A stretch of 64,000 nt of DNA from Diphasiastrum complanatum (GCA_029204225.1 CM055097.1:64567701-64631700); one strand, 5' to 3'; shown: positions 10,599 through 23,130, numbered from the stretch's first letter. The notes: generated by a model from the letters alone, not told the origin. Numbers and translations: made by a program.

Positions 10599-11425
10599 TG
10601 TGGAAAAAGTACAAAAAGGACCAAGAGTGGATCCTAATCTGATCCTCAAGAGGGATTGGATGTTAGATTTACTTGATCTATCAATCTACATAGATTAAGA
10701 TCAATCTAGATCAATTCTAGACATAAAATCCAAACAAGAACAATCATTTATTGAAGGTAAATGTACTTGCTGCTTTCACACGTGTGAAACCCTGTCAGGG
10801 TATGGACTCTGAAAATCAAGTACACATTGATAGAACCTCAAAACAATCAAAACAAATGTAGACAAATGGAGAGAATCACTCAAAATTGCTTCCAAAACCA
10901 AGATTGGTGTCTCACATTGATTATGGCCAAATGTGGCTCTATATATACAATAAGTGGGAGCTCGTGGTACTGATCATCCCTATGATCCCACATGTGTGAA
11001 GGTGCTTTGTCATATGATGATTCATCATGCAAAATTGACACTTGGACAAAACCTTCTATTTTGAGCACTTTTGGTCCATTTTTCTTCTATATGGAGATCT
11101 ACTTGGAAATCTTCTAGAAGTCAAAATTTGCCTACTTCAGCTTATTCCACACATGTGAGCTGTCCTCTACACATGTGATATGACACCTAACCAAAGTATG
11201 TGGCTCATGCAATCAATAGATTGCTGCCATGTGTCATATGTCTAGAAAAATAGTTTTTGGCCTTTTTAGCCACTAGAACTTGAATTAAATCATGTGTACA
11301 ACCTACATAATTATGGTACATGACAAGTAAATTATTTTCACACGTGGTAACAGGCTCCAAACATGTGTAATCATCTATATACAAGATTTTTGGCCTCTAC
11401 CAAGCTTATTTTTGCATTTTTCACA
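10599..11425 (-). repeat. Element I 3' LTR
   Basis: 827 bases, TGTGAAAAATGC to CTTTTTCCACA on the minus strand. It matches 15137-15968 over its full length with scattered differences, a few percent by eye. It contains the palindrome TTCACACGTGTGAA at 10775-10788 (a G-box core), which is decayed to TTCATAAGTGTGAA in the other LTR. Confidence 0.9.
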
Positions 11426-11740
11426 CTCCTCCTCAAAAATCTAGCTTGGTAAATCTAGCTTGATGGAAAACATGATGATCTTGAACTTGACTCCATGGGC
11501 TGAATTGGTCTTTGCTGGTTCAAAAGGTGTGAAAATCAGCCAATGAGCTTGATGTTGATCTGAAATCACCATATCCATGATAGTGCTTCTTTGATGTTGA
11601 CATCTTTGATGAACTTGAGAGCTTTGCACCATCCTAGCATCTTCGAAATTGATTCCTTCCAAATTTCATGTAGATGCTTGACTTTAAGGCTTGCTCCTTC
11701 TTCATGTGAATGATCCTCCATGAGAAAATAAAAATTTCTT

Positions 11741-13125
11741 CTACTTATTAGGATCACAAAGATCTAACATCATGTTACCATGATCTAGAGAATTAGACTC
11801 ATCCAAATTGGCAAGACTATGCATGCTATAATAACAAAGTGTTTGCATCATATCTTCATGCTTTTTTACCATGCTAATCTCAGATCCAATGAGGCTAAAT
11901 ACTTCATTATGGAGATAAGTGTCTTTAGAAGATGATTCACTTACTCTCATAAAGAGTTTACAATTTGCCTCAATACAAATTTTCAAGCTATGTGTGAACA
12001 AATCACTTTTGCTCTTACATGACTCAAGAGCATAGATTTGATGAAATAACCATTTGCTTTCTGATTGATTTAAAATAAATTTCAACCTTCTAAGAACATC
12101 ATCTATGTTCTCAAGAGAGACTTCATACTCAACTAGTATGGCTTTACTCCAATTTTGAGATGCAATGATCTCACCAAAGCAAATTGATTTATCAAATGAC
12201 ATAAGAGAAGTAAGTATGTGATGTATACCACATGAGATATGCTCCTCTTTCCCTTGAAATGTGAGCCACACGGACTCAACCATATTTCTTGAGTTTCTTT
12301 TTGGAATCACAATTTGAGAAGGTCTCTCCTCCTCGATCCTTGGCACACTTGAACCTTGAGAAGGATTCTCCTCCTCAATCCTTGGCACATTTGAACCTTG
12401 AGATGACTCTTAAGATCCTCTTCATGGTGCTCCTTTTTGATGGAAATCCGAGACCTCCATGTCTCATAATGATCACAACAAGTATGACCATTCAATATGC
12501 ACTCCCTATGATTATCAAGATTACTTATGCTAGAAACATAAGTCCAAAAATCACCACAACTTGGCATGATTTTTCCAATATTGAAATCAAAAGGTATTTC
12601 CATCTCAATAAGGCTAACTACTTGCTTATGGATATAAGTGTCCACTTTGGATGCTTCACTTATTCTCATAAGAAGTTTACAACTTGCCTTTAAGATTGAA
12701 AACTTACAATTTTCATCTTTATGAATGAACACATCATTCATGATCTTATTGAAACCAAAAGATCCTACATTATGAAGGTATTTCCATTTCCTTGACTTCA
12801 TAACTAATGTAAGCTTACAAGGAAAACATATTTTGCTATCTTTCAATGCATCACACTCAACTAGCATTGCCTTAAGCCACCTTTGAGATACAAAAATCCC
12901 TTCAAAGCAAAATAGATCTTCATAAGTTGACATGAGAGCATAAATGAAACTATTTTCATTTTGTGATTGATGCTCCTTATTCTTGATTGATTTCTCTTGG
13001 ATCATAACAATAAGTTTGAACTTATCTAAAGTTCCAAGCAAAATACTTTCCAAGGACATAAAATAAATCCAGGTTACTTTCATGAAAGTGACATCTATCT
13101 TTGCATCTTGAACCAAACAATGCAC
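11741..13125 (-). pseudogene. Duplicated ORF of unknown function in element I
   Basis: Two adjoining open frames, 13125-12307 (272 codons) and 12388-11741 (215 codons), encode related halves. Shared blocks in order are ALMSTYEDLFCFEGIFVSQ against SLMSFDKSICFGEIIASQ, then CKLLMRISEASKVDTYIHK against CKLFMRVSESSSKDTYLHN. The frames differ by one base and overlap across a short repeat encoding VPRIEEE in one frame and VCQGSRRR in the other. They may once have been one protein of about 470 residues, or be separated by a programmed shift. The protein is Cys- and Ser-rich with no transmembrane segment or domain I recognise. It lies where pol would be, downstream of a gag tail and in sense orientation. 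It could be a captured host gene or an additional retroelement ORF. Confidence 0.6.
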
Positions 13126-13460
13126 TTACAAATGAAAAATTTCAAAAGATTTGACATGTGTTGTGATGGACTCTTGAAGACAAATCTTGCAAGTCCTTGT
13201 GAGACTCCAAGCCTCATTCACCTTTCCACAAAGGAAACACCTTTCCACAAAGGAAACACCTTTCCTTGGACTTGTCCTTCTTGTATTTGCATTTTGAACT
13301 TGAAGCTCCATCCTTCACCTCGGCCCCCTTGCTTTGGTTCTCCTTGGATGGACTGGTCTTCTTTTTGTAGTAGCTTGAGAAAAAAATATCCTCCCTTGCC
13401 ACAAAGGTTGCACTCAGGATCCTTTCTTTCCTTCAATAGGATGCCACCAATTGATGCCAT
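13126..13460 (-). pseudogene. Decayed gag tail of element I
   Basis: The frames encode a Lys/Ser-rich stretch (GASSSKCKYKKDKSKE) followed by CFLCGK. This resembles the linker and first half of the zinc knuckle in element II (CFYCGKKGHYATNC). A 19-bp unit, CCTTTCCACAAAGGAAACA, is repeated in tandem at about 13223-13262 and destroys the knuckle. This is the only trace of retroviral coding capacity in element I. Confidence 0.5.
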
Positions 13461-15122
13461 GTGAATAAAAACCTATGATTTGATTCTACAAATGTAATTT
13501 GTGACTTTCAAGAGACTAGATTTGAACATCTTCAATAATCTAGAATGATCTACAAAAGATCTAGCTCACAAACCTAAGAATCAATCTTCACACTAATGAC
13601 TAGTCACTTGGAAACTTTGCTTTGATCACTAAGACAAAAGCACACAATCTTTGAATCAAATCACAAAAGGAATCAGATCCAATCTCCTATTGAACTCATC
13701 AAATACCAATGACTCTTTCTTTTGAAAGTTGAAATGGATATGAAAAAGATTTGACACCTAGATTTTCCTTTTCACTTGACTAGTTCTCTCAACACTTGAG
13801 ATTCTTGAACAAAAGATGGGTTTTGTTTCAAATACATGAAAATCAAACTTAATCACTTCTTTTGGACTCAATATTGATCCAAATAATCTCACACTTGAGA
13901 TTTAGAATGAATTTGATTTGATTTGACAACGAACTATACCACCAATTTTTCACAAAGCTTAAAAATTTAGACAACTAGAGATTCACAAAGAACTCAACCA
14001 TGCATGAATACTCAAATATGGACTTCTCCTAATTCTAGACATTCAATGGGATCACAAATTGACCCTCACACTCTCACAAAGAAAGTTGAATAGAACTACT
14101 TTGAGTTTCATACATACTATGTCAATTTTTGCTCAACAAATTGAATTCAATCACTCCTATTGGATTCCACCAATTACTCTACCTTTTAAGACTTGGAATG
14201 AAATTCAAAATCAAAAGTTGTGATTTTTCTCACTAAGATATCGTGCTTCAAAGAGCTAATGCCACTTAGAAAGATTTGATCACCTAGGAAGAGACAAACT
14301 CTCCACCAATAACAACACATAATGAGCTTCTAGATCTTGCCCTCTACAAAGGAAGGAACTCTTAGAAAATTGGATCTCTCTCTGCACATTTGCCATAGAC
14401 ACCTTAACGACTCTTTTAAAACCTCACAAACACTCAAATAAATTGAGTAGGATTGAATAATGTGACTTGGATCTCAATCTCTTTTCTAGAACTTTCAACT
14501 GAAGCCAATCTATGTCAAATTCTACAAAAGATTTGCATAGATGCTCTATATGCACTAGAAACTCTCAAAGGTTTCACTTGGAGGACATACCCAAGGATGT
14601 TTTCTAGCAAATTGATGCTTCTAAACTTGACCCTATCACTCTTGAACAAATCTAGAGTGATGGTACAATGGATTTCAACCTTCACCTTGCATATCACTCC
14701 TTAATCTATGATTTTTAGCGAAATCTCTCTCAACTTCAACATACACTCAAAAAATCAGAGATAATCAATTAATGCACCTAATTCAAGCTTCAAATTTAAT
14801 TTCTTGGCTGATCTAATCCAAGAACTAATCAAGGGATTAGATTCTCTATAGAAAATGCTTGATTTTGCACGAAAAATCTCTCAAATTGGATGTGTGAGTC
14901 AAATTGTACAAATTTTTGAATTTTCTCAGCCAAAACTGGAGATGTACGGCCTCACACGTGTGAAAAGGTTTCCTACAGCCCACAACAAGTTCTGGTCCAA
15001 AAACTTTGAGAATATCTATCAAATCCAACTTGCTACCCAGAATTTGACTAGTTTCCAAAAAACTGCTAATTTTGGCTTTGATTTGGATTAACCCTATCAA
15101 TTTCAATAAAATCTCTTATATT

Positions 15123-15136
15123 AGGCTCTGATACCA
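15123..15136 (-). other. Primer binding site of element I
   Basis: The minus strand reads TGGTATCAGAGCCT immediately next to the 5' LTR end (CCGCA). It is complementary to the 3' end of initiator tRNA-Met, as in other copia elements here. Confidence 0.9.
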
Positions 15137-15968
15137 TGCGGAAAAAGTACAAAAAGGACCAAGAGTGGATCCTAATCTGATCCTCAAGAGGGATTGGATG
15201 TTAGATTTACTTGATCTATCAATCTACATAAGATTAAGATCAATCTAGATCAATTCTAGACATAAAATCCAAACAAGAACAATCATTTATTGAAGGTAAA
15301 TGTACTTGCTAGTTTCATAAGTGTGAAACCCTGTCAGGGTACGGACTCCAACCTGAAAATCAAGTACACATTGATAGAACCTCAAAACAATCAAAACAAA
15401 TCTAGACAAATGGAGAGAATTACTCAAAATTGCTTCCAAAACCAAGATTGGTGTCTCACATTGATTATGGCCAAATGTGGCTCTATATATACAATAAGTG
15501 GGAGCTCGTGGTACTGATCATCCCTATGATCCCACATGTGTGAAGGTGATTTGTCATATGATGATTCATCATGCAAAACTGACACTTGGACAAAACCTTC
15601 TATTTTGAGCACTTTTGGTCCATTTTCCTTCTATATGGAGATCTACTTGGAAATCTTCTAGAAGTCAAAGTTCGCCTACTTCAGCTTATTCCACACATGT
15701 GAGTTGTCCTCTACACATGCGATATGACACCTAACCAAAGGATGTGGCTCATGCAATCAATAGATTGATGCCATGTGTCATATGTCTAGAAAACTAGTTT
15801 TTGGCCTTTTTAGCCACTAGAACTTGAATTAAATCATATGTACAACCTATATGATTATGGTACATGACAAGTACAATATTTTTACACGTGGGAACAGGCT
15901 CAACACATGTTAATCATCTATATACAAGATTTTTGGCCTCTACCAAGCTTATTTTTGCATTTTTTACA
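15137..15968 (-). repeat. Element I 5' LTR
   Basis: 832 bases, TGTAAAAAATGC to TTTTTCCGCA on the minus strand, paired with 10599-11425. The terminal dinucleotides are TG and CA. Small indels (for example near 15350) separate it from its partner, so element I is older than elements II and IV. Confidence 0.9.
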
Positions 15969-16169
15969 TTTAGTACTTTCTTGTGCATGGACTGTTCACA
16001 ACTAGCGGAGGAGGTGTGAGAGGGTAGAGAAGGCCCAAAACAGGCTCTAAGGGCTTGACATCCAGCCAAAAACCTTAAAAAACCTATAAAAACATTCAAA
16101 TCTGCATCTTAGAGGGAAAAGAGACAAAAATCTCATCAGATTATGTTTTTTCCAAAACCAGTGGGAACC

Positions 16170-16728
16170 ACCAACCTTTGCATGATTGACAGCAACTCCA
16201 AGGTACTGTCCCAGACTTGTACAGAAGTCTGCAAGAGTTAGTTCCAAGCAGATCTTGAAAAATCAAAGAAAAACCATAAAAATTCAAAAAACCCTTGAAA
16301 AGTCAAAAAAAATTCATATCTTCATAAGAACCTTCGAAGAGCTCTCTGAAGTTTCATCTCAGTGAGACCAGGGCACAAAGAAGCTTGCAAAGGTTAGTTT
16401 CTAGTTTAAGTGCTCTTGCGAAGGTTCTCAATGATAAAAAGACGGAAAAATCAGGTAAAACTCTTGCAGACACCCAAATTTTCAGTTCCAGTGGCCAAGA
16501 ACCTTTGTAGAGAATTCTGAAGTTCCAACTCAGTGAGACAAGGACACAGAAGAGTCTGCAAAGGTTAGTTTGATTCCAGTGAGCAAAAAATTGGATTTGA
16601 GTGTCTAAAAATCACTAAATCAAAGGATCCATCAAATCCTCGCACAAGTAATCTTCACAAACCATTCCATTAGCTTCAGAATGTCATTTTACATAAGTGA
16701 TGAAGTCTGCGAGAGCTAGTACAAATTA
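16170..16728. repeat. Degenerate ~155-170 bp tandem repeat in gypsy leader
   Basis: The motif GTCTGCAAAGGTTAGTT recurs with decay at about 16228, 16383, 16554 and 16707. The best pair of units (16327 and 16499) share AGAACCTT, CTCAGTGAGAC and TGCAAAGGTTAGTTT. The array lies in the leader of the Athila-like element and is cut by element II at 16728. No coding frame runs through it. Confidence 0.65.
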
Positions 16729-17465
16729 TGTTGAATTTCACACGTGTGGACTGTCCACTACATGTACTTGTGATCTCCTAAGGTGTGTAGATGCATCAAG
16801 ATCAAGACTAGATTGAGATTCAAGATCAATCTTGAATCCTATGGCAAAAACACACTACTACATGCATCCAATCACTTCCAACTCTCGCTCACACGTGTGG
16901 AAAGTATTCAAAAAATAATCTAAGTAAAAATAAGCTGCTCTCCTTGGGTAGAGAGAGAAAATGCATCATGAGCTCTCGGGTAGAGAGAGAAAGCTAGAAA
17001 TCCAATAACTCACAAAATCCATGAAATCACCAAATCAATTGCATTCAAAATGAGGAGTACAATGATACTAGTAGGTCCACGAGCTACCACTATGCTTAAC
17101 TATGATTGGACCATATTTTTTCACCTCTTGATCCTATTGGATCATTGATCTATGCACCTCTTAATTCTATTGGACTATATTCAAGCACACCTCAATTTCC
17201 TATTGGACCTCACAAGGTTCCACCTCTAAATCCTATTGGACCTCTTGGAATTCATCAAACAAAAACTTTACACTTGTCTACACTCTAATTAGCAAGTGTT
17301 TAGCCTCTTACTCTATTTTGGCTCAATAGTGGCATTACAAGTGGAAATGCATAATTTGCCATCTATGCCAAATTTATTCCTATCAACATCCTACACCTAG
17401 ATGCTTGATGTAAAAAACATAAAACCCCTATATCTAACATAGATAATCTTTTTCAATTCTTCACA
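16729..17465 (-). repeat. Element II 3' LTR
   Basis: 737 bases, TGTGAAGAATTG to GAAATTCAACA on the minus strand. It contains CACACGTGTG at 16739-16748 and again at 16890-16899, and an imperfect repeated block CTCTCKGGTAGAGAGAGAAA around 16935-16995. Confidence 0.93.
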
Positions 17466-17483
17466 CTCCTCCTAAAAAATTAT

Positions 17484-19404
17484 CTATGAAGATTTGAGCA
17501 TTGATCTTGATATAACTCCAAGATTATATCTATGCTTGATGAAAGCACTTTTGCTCAAAGGCTTGGTAAGTAGATCGGCAATACAAGAGGACGAGTTGAC
17601 ATGCTCCAAATAGATTTCTCCTCCAATAAGCTTTTCTCTCACAAAATGGTGTGCCACTTCTATGTGCTTGCTTCTTGCATGAAATATGGGATTATTGGCA
17701 AGAGCTTGGGCCGAGATGTTATCACACTTGATCATTGGTAGATCATCCTCCTTGATGCACTTTAGTTCCATTAATAACCTCTTGATCCAAAGCACTTCTC
17801 TGGTAGTTGTAGTGAGTGCTTTGTACTCGGCCTCACATGAAGAGAGAGATATAGTATCTTGCTTTTTGGAAAGCCAAGATATTAGATTGCCTCCAAGAAA
17901 GATAGTGTATGCACTAATAGACTTTCGATCCATCTTGTCACTTGCAAAGTCCAAATCCGAGTGGCCAATAATGGATAGATCTTCACTTTTATAGAGTAGA
18001 CCATAATCACAAGATGAAGATACATATCTTAGAATCCTCTTGGCCATCTTCCAATGATGGATCTTAGGATCTTGCATAAATTGACTCAATTTGTGCACAC
18101 AAAAACTAAGATCGGGCCTAGTAATAGTAAGCCAAATCAAGGAGCCTACAAGACTCCTAAAAAGTGTGATGTCCTCAAAGGATCTTTCATCACCTTTATT
18201 AGGATCTTTTACAATTTGCTCCATTGGAGTATCTATGCTCTTAGAATTTTCCATATGAAATTTTTTCAACATAGAGTGAGCATATCTAGATTGGCATATA
18301 AAGACATGATTTTCATAAAAATCAATTTCTAGGCCTAGGATGTAATGTATCTCTCCTAGATCTTGCATTTTAAACTCACATCCAAGTGCTAGCTTGGTTT
18401 CATCAACTAGCTTGATACAACTTCCACAAAGAATAATGTCATCAACATAAATTAGAAGAATGATAATATTGCTATCAACAAACTTTAGATACATGGAAGG
18501 ATCATTGTCACTAAGAGTAAATCCTAGTGAGATAAGAAAAGAGTTAAGTTTTTGAATACCATGATCTTGGTGCTTGCTTGAGTCCATAAAGACTTTTGAA
18601 GAGCAAGCACACTTTGGACTCATCCTTGATGAATCCTTGAGGTTGTTCCATATAGATCTCCTCCTCAAGATAACCATTTAGAAAAGCATTGGATACATCT
18701 AATTGGAACACCTTCCACTTGAAAAAACAAGCAAGAGAAATAAGAATTCTTATTGTCACCATCTTTGCAATGGGTGCAAAGGTCTCCTCATAATCAAGAC
18801 CATGGATTTGAGCAAATCCTTTGGCACATAATCTTGCTTTATGCTTGTTGATGGTGCCATCATGATTGAACTTGATCCGAAATACCCACTTGCAACCAAT
18901 CACATGCTTGTTGGATGGAGGATCCACAAGCTCCCAAGTATTGTTGGTGATCAATGCATCATACTCTTGCTTCATGGCATCATACCACTCCTTGGTATTG
19001 AGTGCCTCTTGTACACTCTTTGGCTCTTCATGAGAGACATAAAAAACATAATTAGTGGAATCAAGATCCACTTGTTTGCCTTTGTCAACATATGAGAGCC
19101 TCTTAGGCTCGGATCTATCTCTCATGGATCTTCTTGGTGAAAAAATCCGAGGAGAGTCTTCTTCAAATCTCGACCCCATCACATCATGATTGTCTTCAAA
19201 ATCAATAATTGATGATGCATCCATAGATTTCTTGATCTCGGCCTCTTCAAATGATGAGTGTTGATCTTCATGAAAGACAACATCTCTACTTTCAATAACT
19301 TGAGAAGTAGAGAGTATAAAGACTCTATAGGCCTTCTTGGTGGATGAGTATCCAACCATGATCCCTTTGCATGCACTAGGATCTTCCTTCTTCCTTGTTT
19401 CCAA
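17484..19404 (-). pseudogene. Element II reverse transcriptase and RNase H
   Basis: The frame 19404-18544 carries the connection region and RT N-terminus (NTWELVDPPSNKHVIGCKWV, then FAPIAKMVTIRI, QLDVSNAFLNG and SLYGLKQAPRSWY). After a frameshift near 18560, the frame to 17484 carries the catalytic LIYVDDIIL and ITRPDLSFCVHKLSQFMQ. RNase H follows (SDLDFASD, SLSSCEAEYKALT, HARSKHIEVAHHFVRE) and ends ADLLTKPL. Catalytic residues look intact. Only the frameshifts disable it. Cytoplasmic reverse transcription of the element RNA was its role. Confidence 0.93.
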
Positions 19405-20400
19405 GGGAATATGGACAAAGCATAAGCATCAAAAACTCTAAGGTGATCAACCTTAGGCTTCTTCAAAAATAAGATTTCATATGGTGACTTTCCTCCAAGA
19501 GCTATATGTGGGAGCCTATTGCAAAGATAATTTCCACAATTAATGGCTTCTCCCCAAAAATCTTTGGGCAAAGATGCCTCAATTCTCATAGATTCTGCAC
19601 ATTCACATAGAGATCTATTCTTTCTCTCGGCCACTCCATTTTGAGATGGAGAGTAGGCACAAGAAAACTCTCTTTTAATGCCTTCAAGCTCACAAAAATC
19701 TTGAAATTTATTGGAGATATATTCACCACCTCCATCACTTCTAAGAGCTTTAATCTTGAATGAGAATTGCTTCTCTACATAAGCTTTGAAAATAAGGAAA
19801 TGATCAAACACCATAGATTTTGAAGCAAGAAGATATATCCAAGTGAATCTTGTGTAATCATCAATGAAAGTAACAAAACAAGTGGCTCCTCCCTTGCTTG
19901 TAGTTGATGAGAAATGCACATCCGAGTGGATTAACTCCAAAGGATGCTTGCTTTTGATAGAAGATCTTGTAAATGGCTTTTTGTGAGATTTAGCAACAAC
20001 ACAAGCCTCACAAGGCTTGATCTTCTTGGAGAATGACTTTGGCAAGCCAATAGCTTTGGATTCTTTGATCATAGAGAGCATGGATTTGTAGTTGGGATGT
20101 CCCAACCTCCTATGCCATAATTCCTCCATAGAGAGCTTGTTCACAAGAGCAACATTACAAGCATTCACATACTCATTTGGATCTAGTTTATAGATGCCAC
20201 CAAATCTAGATCCAAATGCAAGTATCTCATCATTCTTCTTGATAGTGCAAGTATCAACATTGAATTTTACATCAAGGCCATTATCAAGCAATTGGCCAAC
20301 ACTAATAAGATTCTTGGTAAGCTTAGGTACATAAAGAACTCTAGAGAGAGAAAGAACTTTAGAGGATGCAAGCTTCAAGGGAATGTTCCCTATGCATGCC
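19400..20400 (-). pseudogene. Element II integrase
   Basis: The frame contains the zinc-binding pre-integrase motif (LWHRRLGHPN then CEACVVAKSH). The DDE core follows, with HSDVHFSS (first Asp), LRSDGGGEYIS (second Asp) and SPSQNGVAERKNRS (Glu). The frame is lost at both ends: near 20400 at the join to protease, and near 19400, where LRVFDAYALSIFP should continue into ETRKKEDPSACKG. All three catalytic acids are kept, unlike element IV. Confidence 0.92.
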
Positions 20401-21477
20401 TTCAATAGGACATTCAAAATCATTTGCAGTGTATATTGATTTCTTCACTCCATCATAAGATGCAATAGAAGAGAAAGAGTCCTTGGAGCTACACATATGT
20501 GAAGAGGCTCCACTATCAATATACCATAGGCCGTCCTTCTTGAAAGGAGTAGATGAGAAACTAGAGACCATAAGAGATCCGTCTCCATCACTTGCAATAG
20601 TGTCTTCCTTCTCATTGGTAATATTGGCTTGCTTGAGTTGATTCTTCTTTTTGAAGCAATTGGTGGCATAATGACCTTTCTTGCCACAATAAAAGCACTT
20701 GATCTTCTTCTTCTTCTTGAGCTTGGATGATGAAGCATTAGAGGAATCATCTTCCTCCTCATCTTTGTCTTTGGATTTGACTTTGTCCTTGCTTGAGGAT
20801 TGTTGATGTTGGTTCTTGATCCTCTCTTTGTGCTTATCCTTGGCAAAGAGAGCTTTGCCATCATTATGAGTGAGAGAAAGCTTGTCCATCCTCAAGAGCT
20901 TGTACTCTTGTCTTGATTCTTCTGAAATTAGCACACTTTGGAGAGCCTCCAAACTTGGTAGCTCCTCCTTAATGGCATAGGATTGGACAAGGTTATCAAA
21001 TTCACTTCTCAAGCCATTGAGAATGACTTGAACTAGCTCATTTTGATTGATGGAATCACCAATGCAAGCAAGCTCTCTATGAATATCTTTTACTCTCAAA
21101 ACATAACTAGATGCACTCTCATCACTCTTTTGGCTACTTTGAAAGATTTGATTCCTAAGAGTGAGAAGCCTAGAGGTATTCTTAGCCTCATAGATAGTCT
21201 TGAGACAATCCCAAGCTTCTTTGGTTGTTGTACAAGTACCTATCTCCCTCAATATCTCATTAGAGACATTCATCTTAATGTAGTGGAGAGCCATCCTAGC
21301 TCTCTTTTTGTATTTTTGAACCTCTTGAAGAACTTGTGGTTCTTCTTCAAGGCCAAGAACTATGTCCATCACGTCTTGAAGGATCAAGATGGACTCCATC
21401 CTCATTTTCCAAATTGAATAATTTGAAGTGGTTAATCTTTCACTTGGTTCCAACAAGGATGAACCCATTGAAGACAT
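20400..21477 (-). pseudogene. Element II gag and protease start
   Basis: I place the start at ATG 21477 (MSSMGSSLLEPSERL), because the open frame upstream has no ATG and sits in the leader. Gag (UBN2 type) covers the first ~200 residues. A Lys/Asp/Ser-rich linker leads to the zinc knuckle CFYCGKKGHYATNC (about 20655-20698), then the protease motif LWYIDSGASSHM. The frame breaks just after the protease, near 20400. Confidence 0.92.
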
Positions 21478-22220
21478 TTGAAGTGAAGAAAACTCAAATG
21501 ATAAACAATAAATGTTGTTACACACTTTCAATAGGATCCAATAATTGAGTACTATCTCCTCCTCTGAAAGATCTTACAACAATTTGTGAATTGATTCTCA
21601 CTAGCTACTCAAATCTCTCTAAAACAAGATCTATTTCACATCAAATGATGGAGTATAGGCAAAGTTAGGATCTAACACTCTTAGAACGTGTGAAATACAC
21701 TAAGAAACCAAATTTGACTCAAATACAATGATATTGCATGAAACAAAATGGCTAAGATCTCAAAACAGTGCCTAGATCACATATAGATGAGATTGGCAAG
21801 CATACAACTGTGATTTTGGATCAACCAAGCAATCTCTTGACCAAGACAAATGTGTCCACCCAGGTCTAGGTGCCCTACCTAACCCTCTTCAAAAGCTTAT
21901 AACTTTTGATTGGATCAACCAAATGGAATGAAACTGATTGCAACAGAAACTAGACAAAAATAGCTTCAAAACAAGCTATCAAGCAAGATAAATGGATCAA
22001 ACATGAGAGAGAACTTCCAAACTGAAATTGGATGTTCCTCACACGTGTCTGAGCACCTGATTCCGTACAGTACTAGGTCAGACCCAATCAATGTCCTTTT
22101 GATCTCTTTTGATCCAAGATTGAACAAGATAGCTAGGAAAATGGGCCTTGACAACTTCTAGCTCAAGATTGATGAAATTTTTTTCACTTAGATGGATCAA
22201 AATGCATGGTAACCTTAGGT

Positions 22221-22234
22221 AGGCTCTGATACCA
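22221..22234 (-). other. Primer binding site of element II
   Basis: TGGTATCAGAGCCT on the minus strand, directly adjacent to the 5' LTR terminal CA, complementary to initiator tRNA-Met. Confidence 0.93.
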
Positions 22235-22971
22235 TGTTGAATTTCACACGTGTGGACTGTCCACTACATGTACTTGTGATCTCCTAAGGTGTGTAGATGC
22301 ACCAAGATCAAGACAAGATTGAGATTCAAGATCAATCTTGAATCCTATGGCAAAAACACACTACTACATGCATTCAATCACTTCCAACTCTCGCTCACAC
22401 GTGTGGGAAGTATTCAAAAAATAATCTAAGTAAAAACAAGCTGCTCTCCTTGAGTAGAGAGAGAAAATGCATCATGAGCTCTCGGGTAGAGAGAGAAAGC
22501 TAGAAATCCAATAACTCACAAGATCCATGAAATCACCAAATCAATTGCATTCAAAATGAGGAGTACAATGATACTAGTAGGTCCACAAGCTACCACTATG
22601 CTTAACTATGATTGGACCATATTTTGTCACCTCTTGATCCTATTGGATCATTGATCTATGCACCTCTTAATTCTATTGGACTATATTCAAGCACACCTCA
22701 ATTTCCTATTGGACCTCACAAGGGTCCACCTCCAAATCCTATTGGACCTCTTGGAATTCATCAAACAAAAACTTTACACTTGTCTACACTCTAATTAGCA
22801 AGTGTTTAGCCTCTTACTCTATTTTGGCTCAATAGTGGCATTACAAGTGGAAATGCATAATTTGCCATCTATGCCAAATTTATTCCTATCAACATCCTAC
22901 ACCTAGATGCTTGATGTAAAAAACATAAGACCCCTATATCTAACATAGATAATCTTTTTCAATTCTTCACA
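22235..22971 (-). repeat. Element II 5' LTR
   Basis: 737 bases, the partner of 16729-17465 and the same length. CACACGTGTG occurs at 22245-22254 and 22396-22405. Confidence 0.93.
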
Positions 22972-23004
22972 AATTATTGGTAAAGATCAAAGCAAAAAGG
23001 CTAC

Positions 23005-23130
23005 TATGGATGCAGTGAAGGCCATCAAATTGTAGAATGTCCTTACAAGAGACAATATACAACCTTCTGCCGAGAATGCGGGTACGGACACTGCTTCAAG
23101 AATTGTCCATTAAAACTTGGATCAGTGCAC
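23005..23130 (+). pseudogene. Double zinc-knuckle fragment
   Basis: The plus strand reads YYGCSEGHQIVECP followed by FCRECGYGHCFKNCP, two CCHC-type knuckles. The first has Tyr where its first Cys should be (TAC for TGC, a G-to-A change). No long frame surrounds it. It follows the right target duplication of element II and is probably part of the interrupted element or of another gag. Confidence 0.5.

Larger units (their letters stand above)
10599..15968 (-). mobile_element. Element I: non-autonomous LTR retrotransposon
   Basis: A complete insertion of 5370 bases, flanked by the 5-bp target duplication TTTAG (10594-10598 and 15969-15973). Reading on the minus strand, the 5' LTR is 15137-15968, the primer site TGGTATCAGAGCCT is 15123-15136, the polypurine tract GAGGAGGAG is 11426-11434 and the 3' LTR is 10599-11425. 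The internal 3.7 kb has no protease, integrase or RT. It holds about 1.7 kb of leader, a decayed gag tail and a duplicated ORF of unknown function. LTR start (TGTRAAAAATGC), primer site and polypurine tract resemble those of elements II and IV, so it was probably mobilised in trans by such copia elements. Confidence 0.9.
16729..22971 (-). mobile_element. Element II: full-length Ty1/copia, frameshifted
   Basis: 6243 bases with target duplication AATTA at 16724-16728 and 22972-22976. On the minus strand the 5' LTR is 22235-22971, the primer site TGGTATCAGAGCCT is 22221-22234, gag-pol is 21477-17484, the polypurine tract AGGAGGAG is 17466-17473 and the 3' LTR is 16729-17465. All copia domains are present in order (gag, protease, integrase, RT, RNase H), but the frame is broken at about 20400, 19400 and 18560. 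Both LTRs are 737 bases and differ at roughly a dozen positions by eye. Confidence 0.95.

Noticed and set aside
13108-13464. Plus-strand 118-codon frame in element I
   Set aside because: Antisense to the gag tail of the element and without motifs.
10599-22971. Elements I and II as one large element
   Set aside because: Each has its own LTR pair, primer site, polypurine tract and distinct 5-bp target duplication.
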